A DNA stretch of 64,000 bases from Malania oleifera (Eukaryota; Streptophyta; Magnoliopsida; Santalales; Ximeniaceae): contig NC_080423.1 in the NCBI RefSeq assembly GCF_029873635.1, positions 97,708,397-97,772,396 on the forward strand. Direction: 5' to 3'. Shown here piece after piece: positions 48,494 through 60,020 of the stretch; the first letter of the stretch is position 1; each line of letters opens with the position of its first letter. The translations under genes were made by a program, and so were the position numbers. The notes under the pieces are model-generated. The model had not been told where the DNA came from, did not search any database, and saw only the letters and a program-made list of their open reading frames with translations.

Positions 48494-51400
48494 CTCCCCC
48501 TCAAGCTGGAGCATAAATTTCATATGATCCTAGCTTGTTACAAAGAAATTTAACACGTGATTTGGTAAACAAATCAGCAAGTTGCATAGCAGATTTCACA
48601 TAAGCGGTAGTAATGAGCTTCTGCGCAAGTTTCTTCCGAACAAAGTGGCAATCATCTTCAATGTGCTTCGTCCACTCATGAAAGACCGGGTTGGAGGCAA
48701 AATGAAGAGCAACTTGATTGTCACACATCAACTTCATAGGCTGAGAATGAGAAATACCCAATTCTCCCAACATGTTCTTCAACCAGTATTCTGATTCAGC
48801 ACTTGACTTGCCACCATAGTTTGTTTCTTATTGTTCCAAGAAACCAAATTGCCACTAACCAAGATATAGTACCTAGTTGGGATCTCCGGTCAGAAGGCAA
48901 CCCAGCCCAATCTGCATCTGTATATCCATGGATATAAGTGTGACCCTAATCCCGATATAAAAGACCTCTCTTGGATGCAACTTTGAAATATCTCAAGATG
49001 CAAATTACTGCGTCCCAATGCTTGTCCTCAGAGAATCTATAAATTGACTCACAACACTTGTTGATATATCCGACCGAGTGACTGTGAGGTAATTCAACTG
49101 TCCAACAAGTCTCTGGTATTGTCCGGGACTAGATGGTAAATCACCCATATCCGACACTAACTTCTTGTTAGGATCTATGGGTGTATCAACCAGTTTAAAT
49201 CCCAACAATCCAATTTAATTCAATAGATTAAGAACATACTTCCTCTGTGACAAAACTGTTTCCATACGATATCTTGATACTTCTATAGCCAAGATGTATT
49301 TCCACGGTCCCAAATCTTTGGCTTGAAACTTAGTCTGTAGAAAAAGTTTGAGACTTTGAATGCCTTTATCAACATCACCTGTAATAGCAATATCATCCAC
49401 AGAAACAATAAGAAGGATTCTACCTGATGAAATATGACAAAACGACACAGAATGATCCACTGCACACCGTCGAAGACTAAACTCAAGTACTACAACACTA
49501 AAAGGACCAAAACATGTTCTACGAGACTATTTTAAGTCATATAGAGCCTTCTTGAGCCGACACAGTAAGCCTGACTCCCCTTGAGCAACAAACCCAGGTG
49601 GTTGCTCCATATAAACCTCCTCCTCAAGGTCACTATGCAAGAAGACATTCTTCACATCTAATTGATGTTGAGGCTAGTGACCAGTAGTAGCCAAGGAGCC
49701 GAACAGATGTACTAATGTAAGTTTGGCAATTGGAGAAAAAGTATCAGAATAATCTATACCATACACTTAGTATATCCCTTAGCAACAAAACGGACTTTTA
49801 GATGAGCCACAAAATCATTAGGGTTGACTTTCATAGTGTAAACACAACAACAACCAACACAAACTTGTTAGGAGGAAGAGGTACCAAGTCCCAAGTGCCA
49901 TTGTCATGTAAAACATTAATCTCTTCAACCATAGCATTCTTCACCGAAAATGGGCTAAGGCTTCCAAAAAAGATTTAGGAAGGATAGTAAATGATAAAAC
50001 AGTAACAAAACAATAGTAGGAGGATGATAAGGAGTCATAACAAACATAGTTGGAAATGGGATGTTGGGTACATGTGCATTTACCTTTCTGAACAACAATA
50101 GGAGGATCAAGATCATGGGGAGTATGATCATCAGACGAGGAAACCAAAGGTGTGGTAGTAGAAGCTAAAGGGGACTCTCTTCCTTGGAGTCGCCTTCATG
50201 AATTCACCTGAAAATTAGGATGATCAAGACAATGCGAACGACTCGAACTAGATGGAGACTCAGATGGTTGATTGGGCAAGGACAACAAACTAGAATTTGG
50301 AAGATTAGGCAAAGGAAGGGATTTATTGAGCTCAGAAGCACTCAGGGACAAGGTGTAGTAAGGTGTAGACTCAAAGAAGGTAACATTGGCAGAAACAAAG
50401 AAGCGATGCAATAGAGGACTATAACAATGATATCCCTTTTGAGTATTTGACTAGCTTAGAAAGACACATTTTATAGCATGAGGATCCAACTTATCCACCC
50501 TAGGAGTTAGTTGATGAGTAGAGGAAACACACCTAAATATACGAGGTGGGAGAGATAATAAAGGTGAATTAGGAAAGAGAATGGAGTAGGGAATTTTACC
50601 ACTAAGAATAGAGGATGACATCCTGTTGATTAGCTAAAAAGCAGTAACCAGTAAGTACAACATCACTCCAAAACACTTTAGGTGCATGCATTTGATAAAG
50701 TAAGGTGCGAGTGATTTCAAGAATGTCTTTTTTTCCTCTCTGCAACCCCATTATATGAGGAGTGTGGGCACAAGATGATCGATGGACATTGCCAAATTGA
50801 GTTATATAAGTAGTGAATTGTGCACTGAAATACTCTTTAGCATTCTCACTTCGAAGAATTAGAACTGGCAAACCAAATTGAGTCTTTATTTCAGAACAAA
50901 AGGCTAAAAATAGATGAAATAAATCAGAATGATCTTTTATTAAATATAACCAAGTCATTCTTGAATGATCAATCCACAAAGGTTACAAAGTACTGGAAAG
51001 CCAACTTGGACACAACTCTACTAGGACCTCAAACATCAAAATGAACTAACATAAAAGGGCTTGCAGCCCATTTATTGATTCGGTAATAACATAAAAGGGC
51101 TTGCAGCCCATTTATTGATTCGGTAAGCGAAATGGACATGATGGTGCTTTCCCAATTGACAAGACTCACAATCAAGACTTGGCACAGAACTCAAACTAGG
51201 AACAAGACATTTTGACTTTTCAGTGAAGGATGACCAAGGCGACAATGAATTTGGAAAGGATTGTCATATGCTCCCTCAGCTTCCTCATCTCACGAATGTC
51301 GGCAGTTATAGGTTGCATGACATTAAGCTCCTCATGAATATGCTTCATTTCTCCAAAATAATATGCAATACTCCTATCTCCTTGTTGTAACTAAAAGTAC

Positions 51401-52063
51401 TCTTGGGATAATCATACATACGTGCAAGGTTATTAGAGTGTAGAAGTTTGACATAATCCCAAATCTCTTTGCACGCATCTAGATGCATACACATATGTGG
51501 ATTTTCCTAATCTTGCTAAATAAACCCGAACAGCTTTAGACCATTGAACATAGTTCTTTCCATCCATCTTTTGAGTCGTTATCTGTGGCGGCAATGTAGG
51601 AAGAAAATTTTTTGGATTCATAGATTCCGTTCTAGCACTCACAAATCAGCAGCCACACCAATGTCAAACAAGAAGAAAAATCAAAACTAATTGGGACAAT
51701 CACAAACTATGTGAAGCATCGACACAACCACGGATGAGGTGAACAACTCACCGACGGATATAGCACTGCCACAGCCTCACAACTGGACATACAAACGCTG
51801 CCACTGATTCAAAAAACTCACAAAGAAGCCTTTACAAACCCCGAACTGAGATTAATGGAGTACTGCGGGTGCATGGTCAAAAAAGGTTGGATTTTTGAGC
51901 AAAAAACTGGCCCAACAGCTTGATTATTGTCTGGTGAAGGATTCAGAACATGGCAAAGGAAAATGAGGTGTGGAGGTGGATTTGAGAAGGACAACTACGA
52001 CAATGGCTTTTTCGGAGACGGCTGAGAGGAGTAGGGTTTAGGTTGGATTGCACTTTGATACCG

Positions 52064-52236
52064 TGTTGAGATTTTGATTAAAATGAATAACCTAACTTGA
52101 AGATAGACCTCTCCCTCTATTTATAATACAAATTAAATACATTCTAATGACAATAATATCCTTACTAACTCTCACTAACTAACATACTAACACACTTCAT
52201 AATTATAATACTAAAAGACAAAAATAACCTCTAACA
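52064..52236 (-). repeat. Copia 5' LTR
   Basis: It is bounded by TGTTGAGATTTTG and CTCTAACA on the + strand, 173 nt. On the minus strand it is followed by the primer binding site. Confidence 0.87.
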
Positions 52237-52559
52237 GATTCTATGTTATTGTTTCCCCAAGTGGCAACCCTAAGGGGTGGGTTAGTGGTGATGAATTGGA
52301 TTGCTTAAAAATCCAAGTGAAACTAACCCCCACCTTTTTATAGGGATTGTTTAGAACCACTTGTCAATTAGAAAAACTTAGAATTTTTTTATTTATAAGT
52401 TATGACAACTTGAGCCCTAGTTGGATTTTATGTTATTGTTTTCCCAAGTGGCAACCCTAATGGGTGGGGTCTTGGTGATGAATTGTGTTGCTTAAAAACC
52501 CAAGTGAGCGTAAAACCTCCCTTTTGATAGGGATTGGTTAGAACCACCTATCAATATGT

Positions 52560-53260
52560 GTTGAAAGGTTGACAAGTACTGATAATAAATACTGAATTGG
52601 ATAAGTTACGGAAATTATAAGTACTATACAAAAAGAAGATACTCATTGTACTTGTTAAATGAGTTGTATTTAACTACTCACATTTATAATAAGTAGTGAA
52701 TTTTTAAATAAATTGGCACATATTTTATCCTTTAATAAATTGTGATGGCCTTAGCGCCTCATAAATGAATACAAATTAATAATAATCATTTGAATAGATT
52801 ATTGCTAAGTGCAATTTGATTTGATTAAAACTATATCAATTTATTATTCTTACAATTTAATATATATAGTATTTTGTATAAAATTTAATTATATAATATA
52901 TTTTTCATATAGAATTTAATTATATAATTAAAATATAATCCTTTGAAAAATTTAATTATATAATTTATTAAATTATAGTTTAGTTTTAGTAATATACTAT
53001 TAATTTGATTAAAAAAATATACAAATTATATTAAAATTTATAAAAATAATTTATAATTATTTCATTTTGTAAATATGTTTATTCATAAAATTTATTTATG
53101 CAATTTATGATAAATTCATTTTTTCTGCTAATAATATATAAATTGTTGTAAAAAAAGTATTAATTGTTATTAAATTATATTTTATAGTAATTAAATAGTA
53201 ATTTCAAATTTAAAGTATATAAATTTATATATTTAATTTATTGGATTTTTAGATAATTTT
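52560..53260. other. Very AT-rich tract
   Basis: Repeated AATTTAATTATATAAT-like words occur without coding signal. A similar tract at 54350-54615 suggests a single AT-rich block later split by LINE insertions. Confidence 0.6.
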
Positions 53261-53261
53261 C

Positions 53262-53815
53262 TTTTCACAGAAGAGCTTTATTGAAATTAGGAAGGAGAAA
53301 CAAACACCATAAAGAAGAACAAGAAGTCCTTACTCATGGACACTGTGAAGAATAAACGACATGGCTTTAATAGAGCCACCCATCTTGGTTTGACATCTTG
53401 AAAACTACACCTTGAAACAGCATGCACTATAAGCCAGAAGAGAAGCTAGCTACTGTACCCTTTCCCAAATAAGCCTCATTCACCAGAAAAATATTTTAGT
53501 ATTCCTTACTAGCTCAATTCCCCATTACACAGCACAAAGAACACATCTCCACAACCTCTCGACATCCTTACCTTTCCCAAAACTAGTAAAAGGTATATTC
53601 AAGAGCTTCTCCACTGACTTAGGACAAATTCACACTTCACAAAAGAGCATTCCACAAGCCCCATGCAAATGAACAATGTCAAAACAAATGACAAGCGTCC
53701 TTAAAACTATTCCCACAGATGAGACACATATTGGCAGACATCTTTAGAAAACTTCCTGTTCTGCAACAGATTGTTCGTGTGATCTCTATTGAGTGGCAGT
53801 AGCCATACAAACACT
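53262..53815 (-). mobile_element. LINE 3' fragment 1 of the cluster
   Basis: Its sense 3' end is on the minus strand near 53262-53290 (complement of AGAGCTTTATTGAAATTAGG). The body to about 53815 resembles zf-RVT-region sequence but lacks a long open run. It is 5'-truncated. Confidence 0.5.
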
Positions 53816-53821
53816 GTTATT

Positions 53822-54350
53822 TATTTTTTTATTTTTTTATGATAGAAAAAGAACTCTATGAACATAAAATACAAAGAATGGAGGATCAGATATCCTCCTA
53901 AAAATGCAAGATGCAGTTACAGTAAGGCCCCTCTCCATTCCCTCTGGAGACTAGTGAATCACACTCACTGAAAAAACCAAAAGAATGAGCCCAAAAGAAA
54001 AAATAAGGAAGAGAACTCCATCCCATAGTAAATGTGAAGGAGTTGTTCTGCCATTAAAAATCCTTGCATTCCTATCGAACCATGAAGCCCAAAAAAAGGC
54101 AAAAACAGCAGACCTCCACAAAATTATCTCTTTCTGACTGCTGCTGAAACCTCTGTACAGAACCAGCAAAAAAGCGTCAATTGTCCAAGGCAGCACCACT
54201 TCCTCATTAAAGACTGAAAACATACAAACACCTTTATCTTAGATTGTACTTTTGCTTCCCATATATACCCCAATAAGAGAGGAAAAAACACATGAAGTAG
54301 GGATGATTAGTATAGTCCCGAATCCAAGGACCAAATTCTACCATGACACC
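53822..54350 (-). mobile_element. LINE 3' fragment 2 of the cluster
   Basis: The minus-strand run 54223-53951 includes LPWTIDAFLLVLYRGF and FWASWFDRNARIFNG, the C-terminal block of plant L1 polyproteins. The 3' end GATAGAAAAAGAAC (seen on +) is at 53838-53851. Confidence 0.7.
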
Positions 54351-54607
54351 TAACCATACAATACAATATAGATAAATATTTTTAATAATGTAATTTTTGT
54401 ATTTTAATATTAATAATTTATAAATCTAAATCAATGAATTATATTAAAAATTTATAAATCTTATGATTCAATGGATATATTTATTTATAAAATTTAATGA
54501 TGTCATTTATTAAAATAAGTTTTTGGTTATAGTAGTATATATATTATTATATTATATTTTATAGTTTTTAAAATAATAATTTTACAATTTAATTCCATAA
54601 ATTATTA

Positions 54608-54760
54608 TATTTTGATAAGAAAAGAAATTATATTAAGAAAGGAGAAGAAATACAAAATAAAAGAGGACAAGAAATCCTCAAGGGAAAAAAAAAAATGAAA
54701 GAAATAAAAAAAAATAGGCTAGCTAATTAAGAGAACCACTCAATGAAAGAGAGATCGATA
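54608..54760 (-). mobile_element. LINE 3' fragment 3, short
   Basis: The + strand shows the same L1 3' end signature, TTTTGATAAGAAAAGAAATT, followed by GAAATACAAAATAAAAGAGG. Only about 150 nt are preserved. Confidence 0.5.
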
Positions 54761-54769
54761 ACCTTATCT

Positions 54770-55262
54770 CTTTATTGGGTGTGCTGGATTCTTTTTTTCT
54801 TACTCTTTGAGTGGGAATGTTAGTTGTTATGTTGTGGGTTGGGGATTCTTTGGGGTCTGTCTCTTCAAAATCTTTTCTATATCATCTTTTGAAATCTTCA
54901 AATCCCAGCTCTTTCTGTCTGAACAGAGCTGTTTGGAAAGCAAAAATTCCTTTTAAGATTTGAGCTTTCATCTGGACTCTTGTTCTTAATACAGTAGGAC
55001 TCATAAAGCTCTTAGTCCAGACGTTTATGTGCTGTGCGATGTGGAAAATGAGAATAATCTCATCTTTTTCCTTCTTGTCGGATGGCTGTGAACTCTTTGT
55101 TATCCTATTATGGTGAGGACTGGGTAGCTGAATATATTTTCGATGATTTTTTGTTGTGAAATTTTGGGGTTCTGAGAAGAGTTAGAGGGAGAATGTTTTG
55201 TCCTCTTCTTCTTGTAATTATTTCTCTTCTTAATGACATTGTTTTTTAACCATAAAATATTT
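54770..55262 (+). mobile_element. LINE fragment in opposite orientation
   Basis: The + strand reads RAVWKAKIPFKI then AFIWTLVLNTV, the zf-RVT block, and ends in CTTCTTGTAATTATTTCTCT with a short T/A-rich tail. It is head-to-head with its minus-strand neighbours. Confidence 0.62.
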
Positions 55263-55311
55263 CATCAAATTCGAATTCTTTCTCTTGGGATTTTCATTTT
55301 TGGCTTTCCTT

Positions 55312-56748
55312 TCTTTTTGATAGAAGAAAAAAATTTATTGAAGAGGAGAAAAATACAATCAGGATCTTAAGAAATCCTCATAGCATAGAGCAAGACATCC
55401 TCTTCCCTGAGACATTATTAGCATTCCTCTTGAACCAAATACCCCACAAGACAGCAAAAGACTGGCACCTCCACAGTGCGGAATCATCCCTATCTCATCC
55501 AAAAACGTTGAAAGAAATAGTTAACAGATCCTCCCCCGGCTCTTGACAGACCTAACTCTCTTTCAAATACTCCAAATAATTTGTTCTGGACCCTCCAAGA
55601 AAATTAACAATGAAGAAACAAGTGAGAAGCAGATTCTGAACCTTCAAAACATAGAGAACAAAGCCTTAATTTAATAGGGTTCCTACTCTGCAACAATTGT
55701 TAGTGTTAAATATATTAAATTAAGACAACTAATCAATTAAAAGCCTTAATCTTAGAGGGGACTTTGGACTTCCAAATAGAACAATGAAACGAAAACGACG
55801 GATCTTCTTGGATCAAAAACTCAAAAAAAGACCTGCAAGAGTACTTCCCCAAAGAATCAAGAACCCATGACCGAGAGTCCATGATTATGGGAGGACGGCT
55901 ACCCTCCAATCCAACAAACACAAAAAAGAAGAGAGCTCCAAACAAAATGAAAGTCCCAAGAAAATTCATCCCCTATTGAAAAAAAAGAAGAAGAGATAAT
56001 TCTATTATGCAAGGAGGATGATAGATCCAAACAAGGAAAGGAATTGCAAAGCTCAGCATCACCCACCCAAATGTCTGTGAAAAATCGAATAAGATTCCCA
56101 TTTCCCACTACCCACAATAAATTTTGTTAAAGGGATAAAGAGAGGGTAAATATGAGAAATACACTTCCATGGGCTCCCAAAAGAAACCTTTAGCCCCATA
56201 TTGGCATCCCAAATGTTACATTGCATGCCAAATTTACTTTAATAACAGTGTGCCAAAGTGAAATTTCCTCTTAATGGAAATTTCCAATGCCATTTATCCA
56301 TTAGAGCAATGTTTAGACTACAACTTCCCGAGACCCAAACCCCCTTTTTCGACCTACAAACAATCCCCCTATTAACCAAATGATCCCTATTCTCCCTCAC
56401 TCCAGAGCAGAGAAAATCTCTCATAACTCTCTCCATTTCTAGCTACTCATGCAGGAATTTTTAAAAAATAGACAAGTAATTGGGATTCGGGAGGAATGCT
56501 AGAAAGATAAGTCTGAATAAGGGTGATCCTCTCACAGTTTCACGTAGGGATAATAAAGCACCCTTCCAACCATTTAGCCTCTTAGACACCTTCTCCACTA
56601 CAAAATCCCCAAACCCAACGGATCTAGGGTTACCACCCAAAAGCAGTCGTAGATAAGTTTTTGGCCAAACTGGAATACCATACCCAGCTACCCAAACAGC
56701 AGATCTTGAATCACTCAAATTAATACAAGCTGACCCACTTTATTTATA
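55312..56748 (-). mobile_element. LINE fragment 4: RT C-terminus and zinc-binding region
   Basis: Minus-strand runs in order are 56718-56461 (LRLLLGGNPRSVGFGDFVVE, KRLNGWKG), 56436-56239 (MERVMRDFLCSGV, ALMDKWHWKFP) and 56117-55733 (FFTDIWVGDAELCNSFPCL, IWKSKVPSKIKAF). Together they cover the end of RT into zf-RVT of a plant L1, with frame changes between runs. The 3' end is near 55312-55335. Confidence 0.82.
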
Positions 56749-56900
56749 TATTTTTTTGGATAGAAAAAGAAAATTCATTAATATATAGAAGAAAGCTGGC
56801 TCCTACGCAAATTTACTTTTAAGAAGCCCTCTCAAACAATTGTAAAATAGTGAGCACATTTGCAAAAACCCCTTATTACTGTAGAGCTCGTAAATTATGA
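56748..56900 (-). mobile_element. LINE 3' fragment 5, short
   Basis: TTTTTTTGGATAGAAAAAGA followed by AATTCATTAATATATAG is the same 3' end signature, directly abutting fragment 4. This suggests insertion of one LINE at another's remnant. Confidence 0.45.
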
Positions 56901-58600
56901 TCGAAAGGGTTTGAAAAGGGGTTTCCTTGGTTAATTTTGTCTAGTTTTATTTTGTGATCTTAACTTTTTTGCTTTATTTATTTTTCTTTTTTTATTTTTT
57001 CTTTCATCATCAACACTATGCACACACTCATCTTTCATAGCTCACAGCCACAACCTTCCTCAAGCTTCATTCTTGTCTCTAGATTCCTAAGGATCAACAA
57101 GCTTGTTCATGGTGCGATCGAGTACTTGTGTGCCTTGGTGTTGACATTCTGAACCTTTTGGTAAGCTCGTTTCAATTCCTTGTTTGTGACCATCTAAAAA
57201 AGCCCCTAAAAGTACCTTGTAAGCATTGGAACTCTACCCGAATCCTCGATTGAAAAACCTTGTTCATTTTCTTTGACTCTTCCTAGATTTTCAACTTGAA
57301 CATGCTTGCTAGTTCCGTGCTTAGGGATATTTGATTTGTATGCTAGGACTTGTGATCTAAGACTTCTAATATGACATCTTTTAAAGTGAACTTGATTACT
57401 TGAAATGATCAACTAAGGGCTTTTAAACCAAATCATATACGCTTTCAAAATCTCAACAACTTGTGATCATTAGAATATGTTTGTGATGTTCATGCTTGTT
57501 TAATTCAATTCTTCCCATAGATTGTGATATTGTGTGTGTGCTACAAAGAGGGTCAACCGTAGGACTAGGGCTACTTAGAACCATCCTACATCAGATGGAT
57601 ATCTATCACATGAAAATTTCCCAACTAAACAAGATATGCAACTATGATAACCAAGAAAACATATATGCGTTATGCAGCCATATCAAGCAATTAGAGATAG
57701 AAAGCTTAAATCTTCCTTATTAGGTTCAACTTTATGCAAGTTTCTACCCTTGTTTCCTTTGGATAACAAAAATCCCTAGGTGGATAAACGAAAATTAAGA
57801 ACACCTACCTTGATTTTCAGCTTCTTCAACTTAGTCTAAGTTTCCCTCTGAATTTCCTGTATTTTCTCTTGATTTTCTCTGAATTTCCCTGATTTTCTGC
57901 AGAGTTATCTTTCTCTTTCTCTCCCCCCCTCTCTCTCTAGAACTAGGGTTTTCAGCAAGAGTTTGTGGTATTCTTTATGGCGCATCGTCCAATGTGTTCT
58001 CCTCTGATTGCCCATGTAGGCTTCTGGCGTATGTTCAGTCTGCTCGGCAGGCTTGGAATAGTCAATAAAGCAGCTGGACATATGGCAGTACCATAGCAGC
58101 TGGTGGCAACAGGGGTCCTGCAGTGCTGACATCTGTGTATTAGGTGTCTGCTTCTGGTTTTTTCAGAACTGCCAGGTGGCTGCTGCTGGTTTGTAGTGCT
58201 GCCTGGTGTTACACCTGGTTTCAGCATGCCCCATAATTTTTTTTTTTTTTTTGAATTCTCTCTCTCTGCCCCCACTCTTATGCTATTTACGTTTTAGCTT
58301 GACCCTCATAATTTGCTTTCATCTAAGCCCCTCCCACCACTAATAAGTCAAATGGAATTTGACTTATTAGTCTTATTCATTAACACAACTCAAATAAATG
58401 AATAACATGGCTAGTATGAACTTGATTATTGCAAAACAAAGCAAGTCACACTAATTTATCAAAGTAGTTTAAATTTACCATGGCGTAAAGGGTATGGTTA
58501 TCACACATGCCATATTCTTCTTGGGCGGCCTTGCCATTATGGCAGGGGCACACAATCCATGATGGTATCAAGAATATTTATTTATTTATTTTTAAACATT
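56901..58600. other. Intron 2 or intergenic segment, nothing recognised
   Basis: No domain is seen in the short open frames at 57206-57412 and 57496-57723. A CT-rich run (57905-57945) followed by a GTTTTCAG and a moderately GC-rich stretch to 58220 could be an old LTR or exon-like sequence, but I cannot support either. Confidence 0.4.
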
Positions 58601-58616
58601 GGGGGGGGGGGGGGGG
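58601..58616. repeat. G16 homopolymer
   Basis: Sixteen consecutive G residues. The length in the assembly may be unreliable. Confidence 0.9.
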
Positions 58617-58639
58617 AAGAGGAAGCTTATGCAGAAACC

Positions 58640-59790
58640 AATAAAGGATGATAATGTTAAGAGGCAAGAAAATGATTGTTCTCTTTCTCTCCTAAATAAA
58701 AGGGATTTTACTCAAGAAAGTGATTACAGTGGGCTGATTTACATCCTCTTTCAAAAGGAAGGTAAGCTGCAGTTGGAGTTCCCAATGCTGTCAAAGAGAT
58801 GCATAATGAGTTCAAACATGTGATATTGGATGAGTTACTTGACGGACTCCCCACTGTGAGGAATATACAACATCAAATTGATCTTTTACCAGGTGCTACA
58901 TTACCTAATTTTCTGCATTATAGAATGAGCTCGGAGGAGCATGAAGAGCTTCAAAAGCAGGTTAGGGAACTTAGAAAGGGATTTATTCAAGAAAGCCTAT
59001 GTCCTTGTGCTGTACCAGCTTTACTCACTCCTAAGAAGGATAGAACTTCGAGAATGTGTGTGGACAGCTAGGCTATGAACTGCAGTCAGTCATAGTGATG
59101 CATTTCAAACTAGGAAAATTTTAAAACTGGTTACCTGCAAAGGAGAAGACGTGGTGAAAAGGACAATTGAGGTGCAGGAAACTAAAAGAAAAAAATAATA
59201 ATCACTTCAGATTTCTAGTCATTTGGAAAGGAAAGCCTGACCATCAAAAGTCTTAGATAGTCAAATGGGAGCATATGCTAAATGATGCCAAGATTTGTGA
59301 ACCAACTCTTTTAGGAAGCTGTTAATCACATAGGCAGGCAGTTCAAGGAGTATTAGGTTGGTGACTGGGTGATGGTTTTCCTATAGAAATAGAGATTTTT
59401 GTGCTTACCATAAGTTGAAAGGTTGAAGATTGGAGCACAAATTTGGTGAAAATGCCAATGAAGTTGAATTCCCTCATGGTTTGGATATATCACTAATCTT
59501 TAATGTGGCGGATTTGTACCCATTCCATGGTGATATACAAAGTGTTGAGTGCAAAAACTCTGCCAAAGTCACTTCTAGCAAGGCAGAAACAATTGAGGCT
59601 GTCATACATGTGCGACAGGTGAAGTCTAGGGTTGGAATTTATTTCAGATTCTTGGTTAAATGGATTGGCAGACTTGGATATGAGAATTCATGGATTAGCG
59701 AGGAGGAATTCATGAAGATTGACCCTGACATGTGCCAGACAGCCAAGATGACAACTCGAATGGGGGTGAGTCTTTTCTAAGAAGGGAAGA
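58640..59790 (+). mobile_element. Ty3/gypsy chromovirus fragment (RT start and chromodomain)
   Basis: The 58799-59071 run reads HQIDLLPGATLPNFLHYRMS, the conserved entry to RT. The 59430-59780 run reads ISLIFNVADLYPFHG, then a chromodomain-like YFRFLVKWIGRLGYENSWIS, then EEEFMKIDP. Most of pol between them is absent. The chromodomain style suggests a Reina-like chromovirus rather than the Tekay type of A and B. It is a fossil. Confidence 0.8.
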
Positions 59791-60015
59791 AATAATGCAA
59801 TCATTAGCCTTTATTTAATTTTCTGCTTATATCAAGCATTGCTATTTATGGGTGCTAGGGGTATTTTTGTAATTTCTGAATTTTTGGGGGTTTATTTTTG
59901 TCAAATTACCTTTGGGGGTCATTTTGTAATATTCAGGGGGTATCTTTGTGATTGTAGTTATTTTTGGTGGGCTTTATAAGATAAGTGGTTTTTGAGGGGG
60001 TTATGTGCAAAATAG
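59791..60015 (+). other. Possible LTR remnant after the chromovirus fragment
   Basis: Degenerate repeats of GGGGGT(T/A)T(A/T)TTTTTGT type occur, plus a TATAAGATAAG near 59975. It lies where a 3' LTR would be expected, but no border is clear. Confidence 0.35.
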
Positions 60016-60020
60016 GAGTT

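Larger units (their letters stand above)
48357..52236 (-). mobile_element. Ty1/copia element in intron 2 (TSD GATTC)
   Basis: A shortened element, 3.9 kb, is flanked by a perfect GATTC duplication (48352-48356 and 52237-52241). Read on the minus strand, it has a 5' LTR 52236-52064, a Met-tRNA primer site (GGTATCAAAGTGC), a gag start (51642-51433, KNYVQWSKAVRVYL), integrase (50979-50602), RT and thumb (49460-49005), RNase H (48782-48501, [20 protein letters not shown]), a purine tract CTTGAGGGGGAG and a 3' LTR 48493-48357. The LTRs differ noticeably in length and sequence. It is broken in many places, an old copy antisense to the host gene. Confidence 0.9.
48315..52557 (+). repeat. Tandem duplication of about 190 bp, split by a copia insertion
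   Basis: The unit begins ATTTATAAGTTA, passes CTTGAG(T/C)CCTAGTTGGATT and GTGGCAACCCTAA, and ends GGGATTG(T/G)TTAGAACCAC. Unit 1 is 48320-48356 plus 52242 to about 52375; unit 2 is about 52385-52557. The copia element at 48357-52236 sits inside unit 1, so the duplication may predate the insertion. Confidence 0.8.

Noticed and set aside
57206-58275. Possible gene in 57200-58280
   Set aside because: Short frames on both strands show no domain, and a CT-rich run and G/C-rich patch are not enough to call exons.
58599-58823. Open frame starting MGGGGG
   Set aside because: The start is the G16 homopolymer. The rest is decayed sequence beside the chromovirus fragment.
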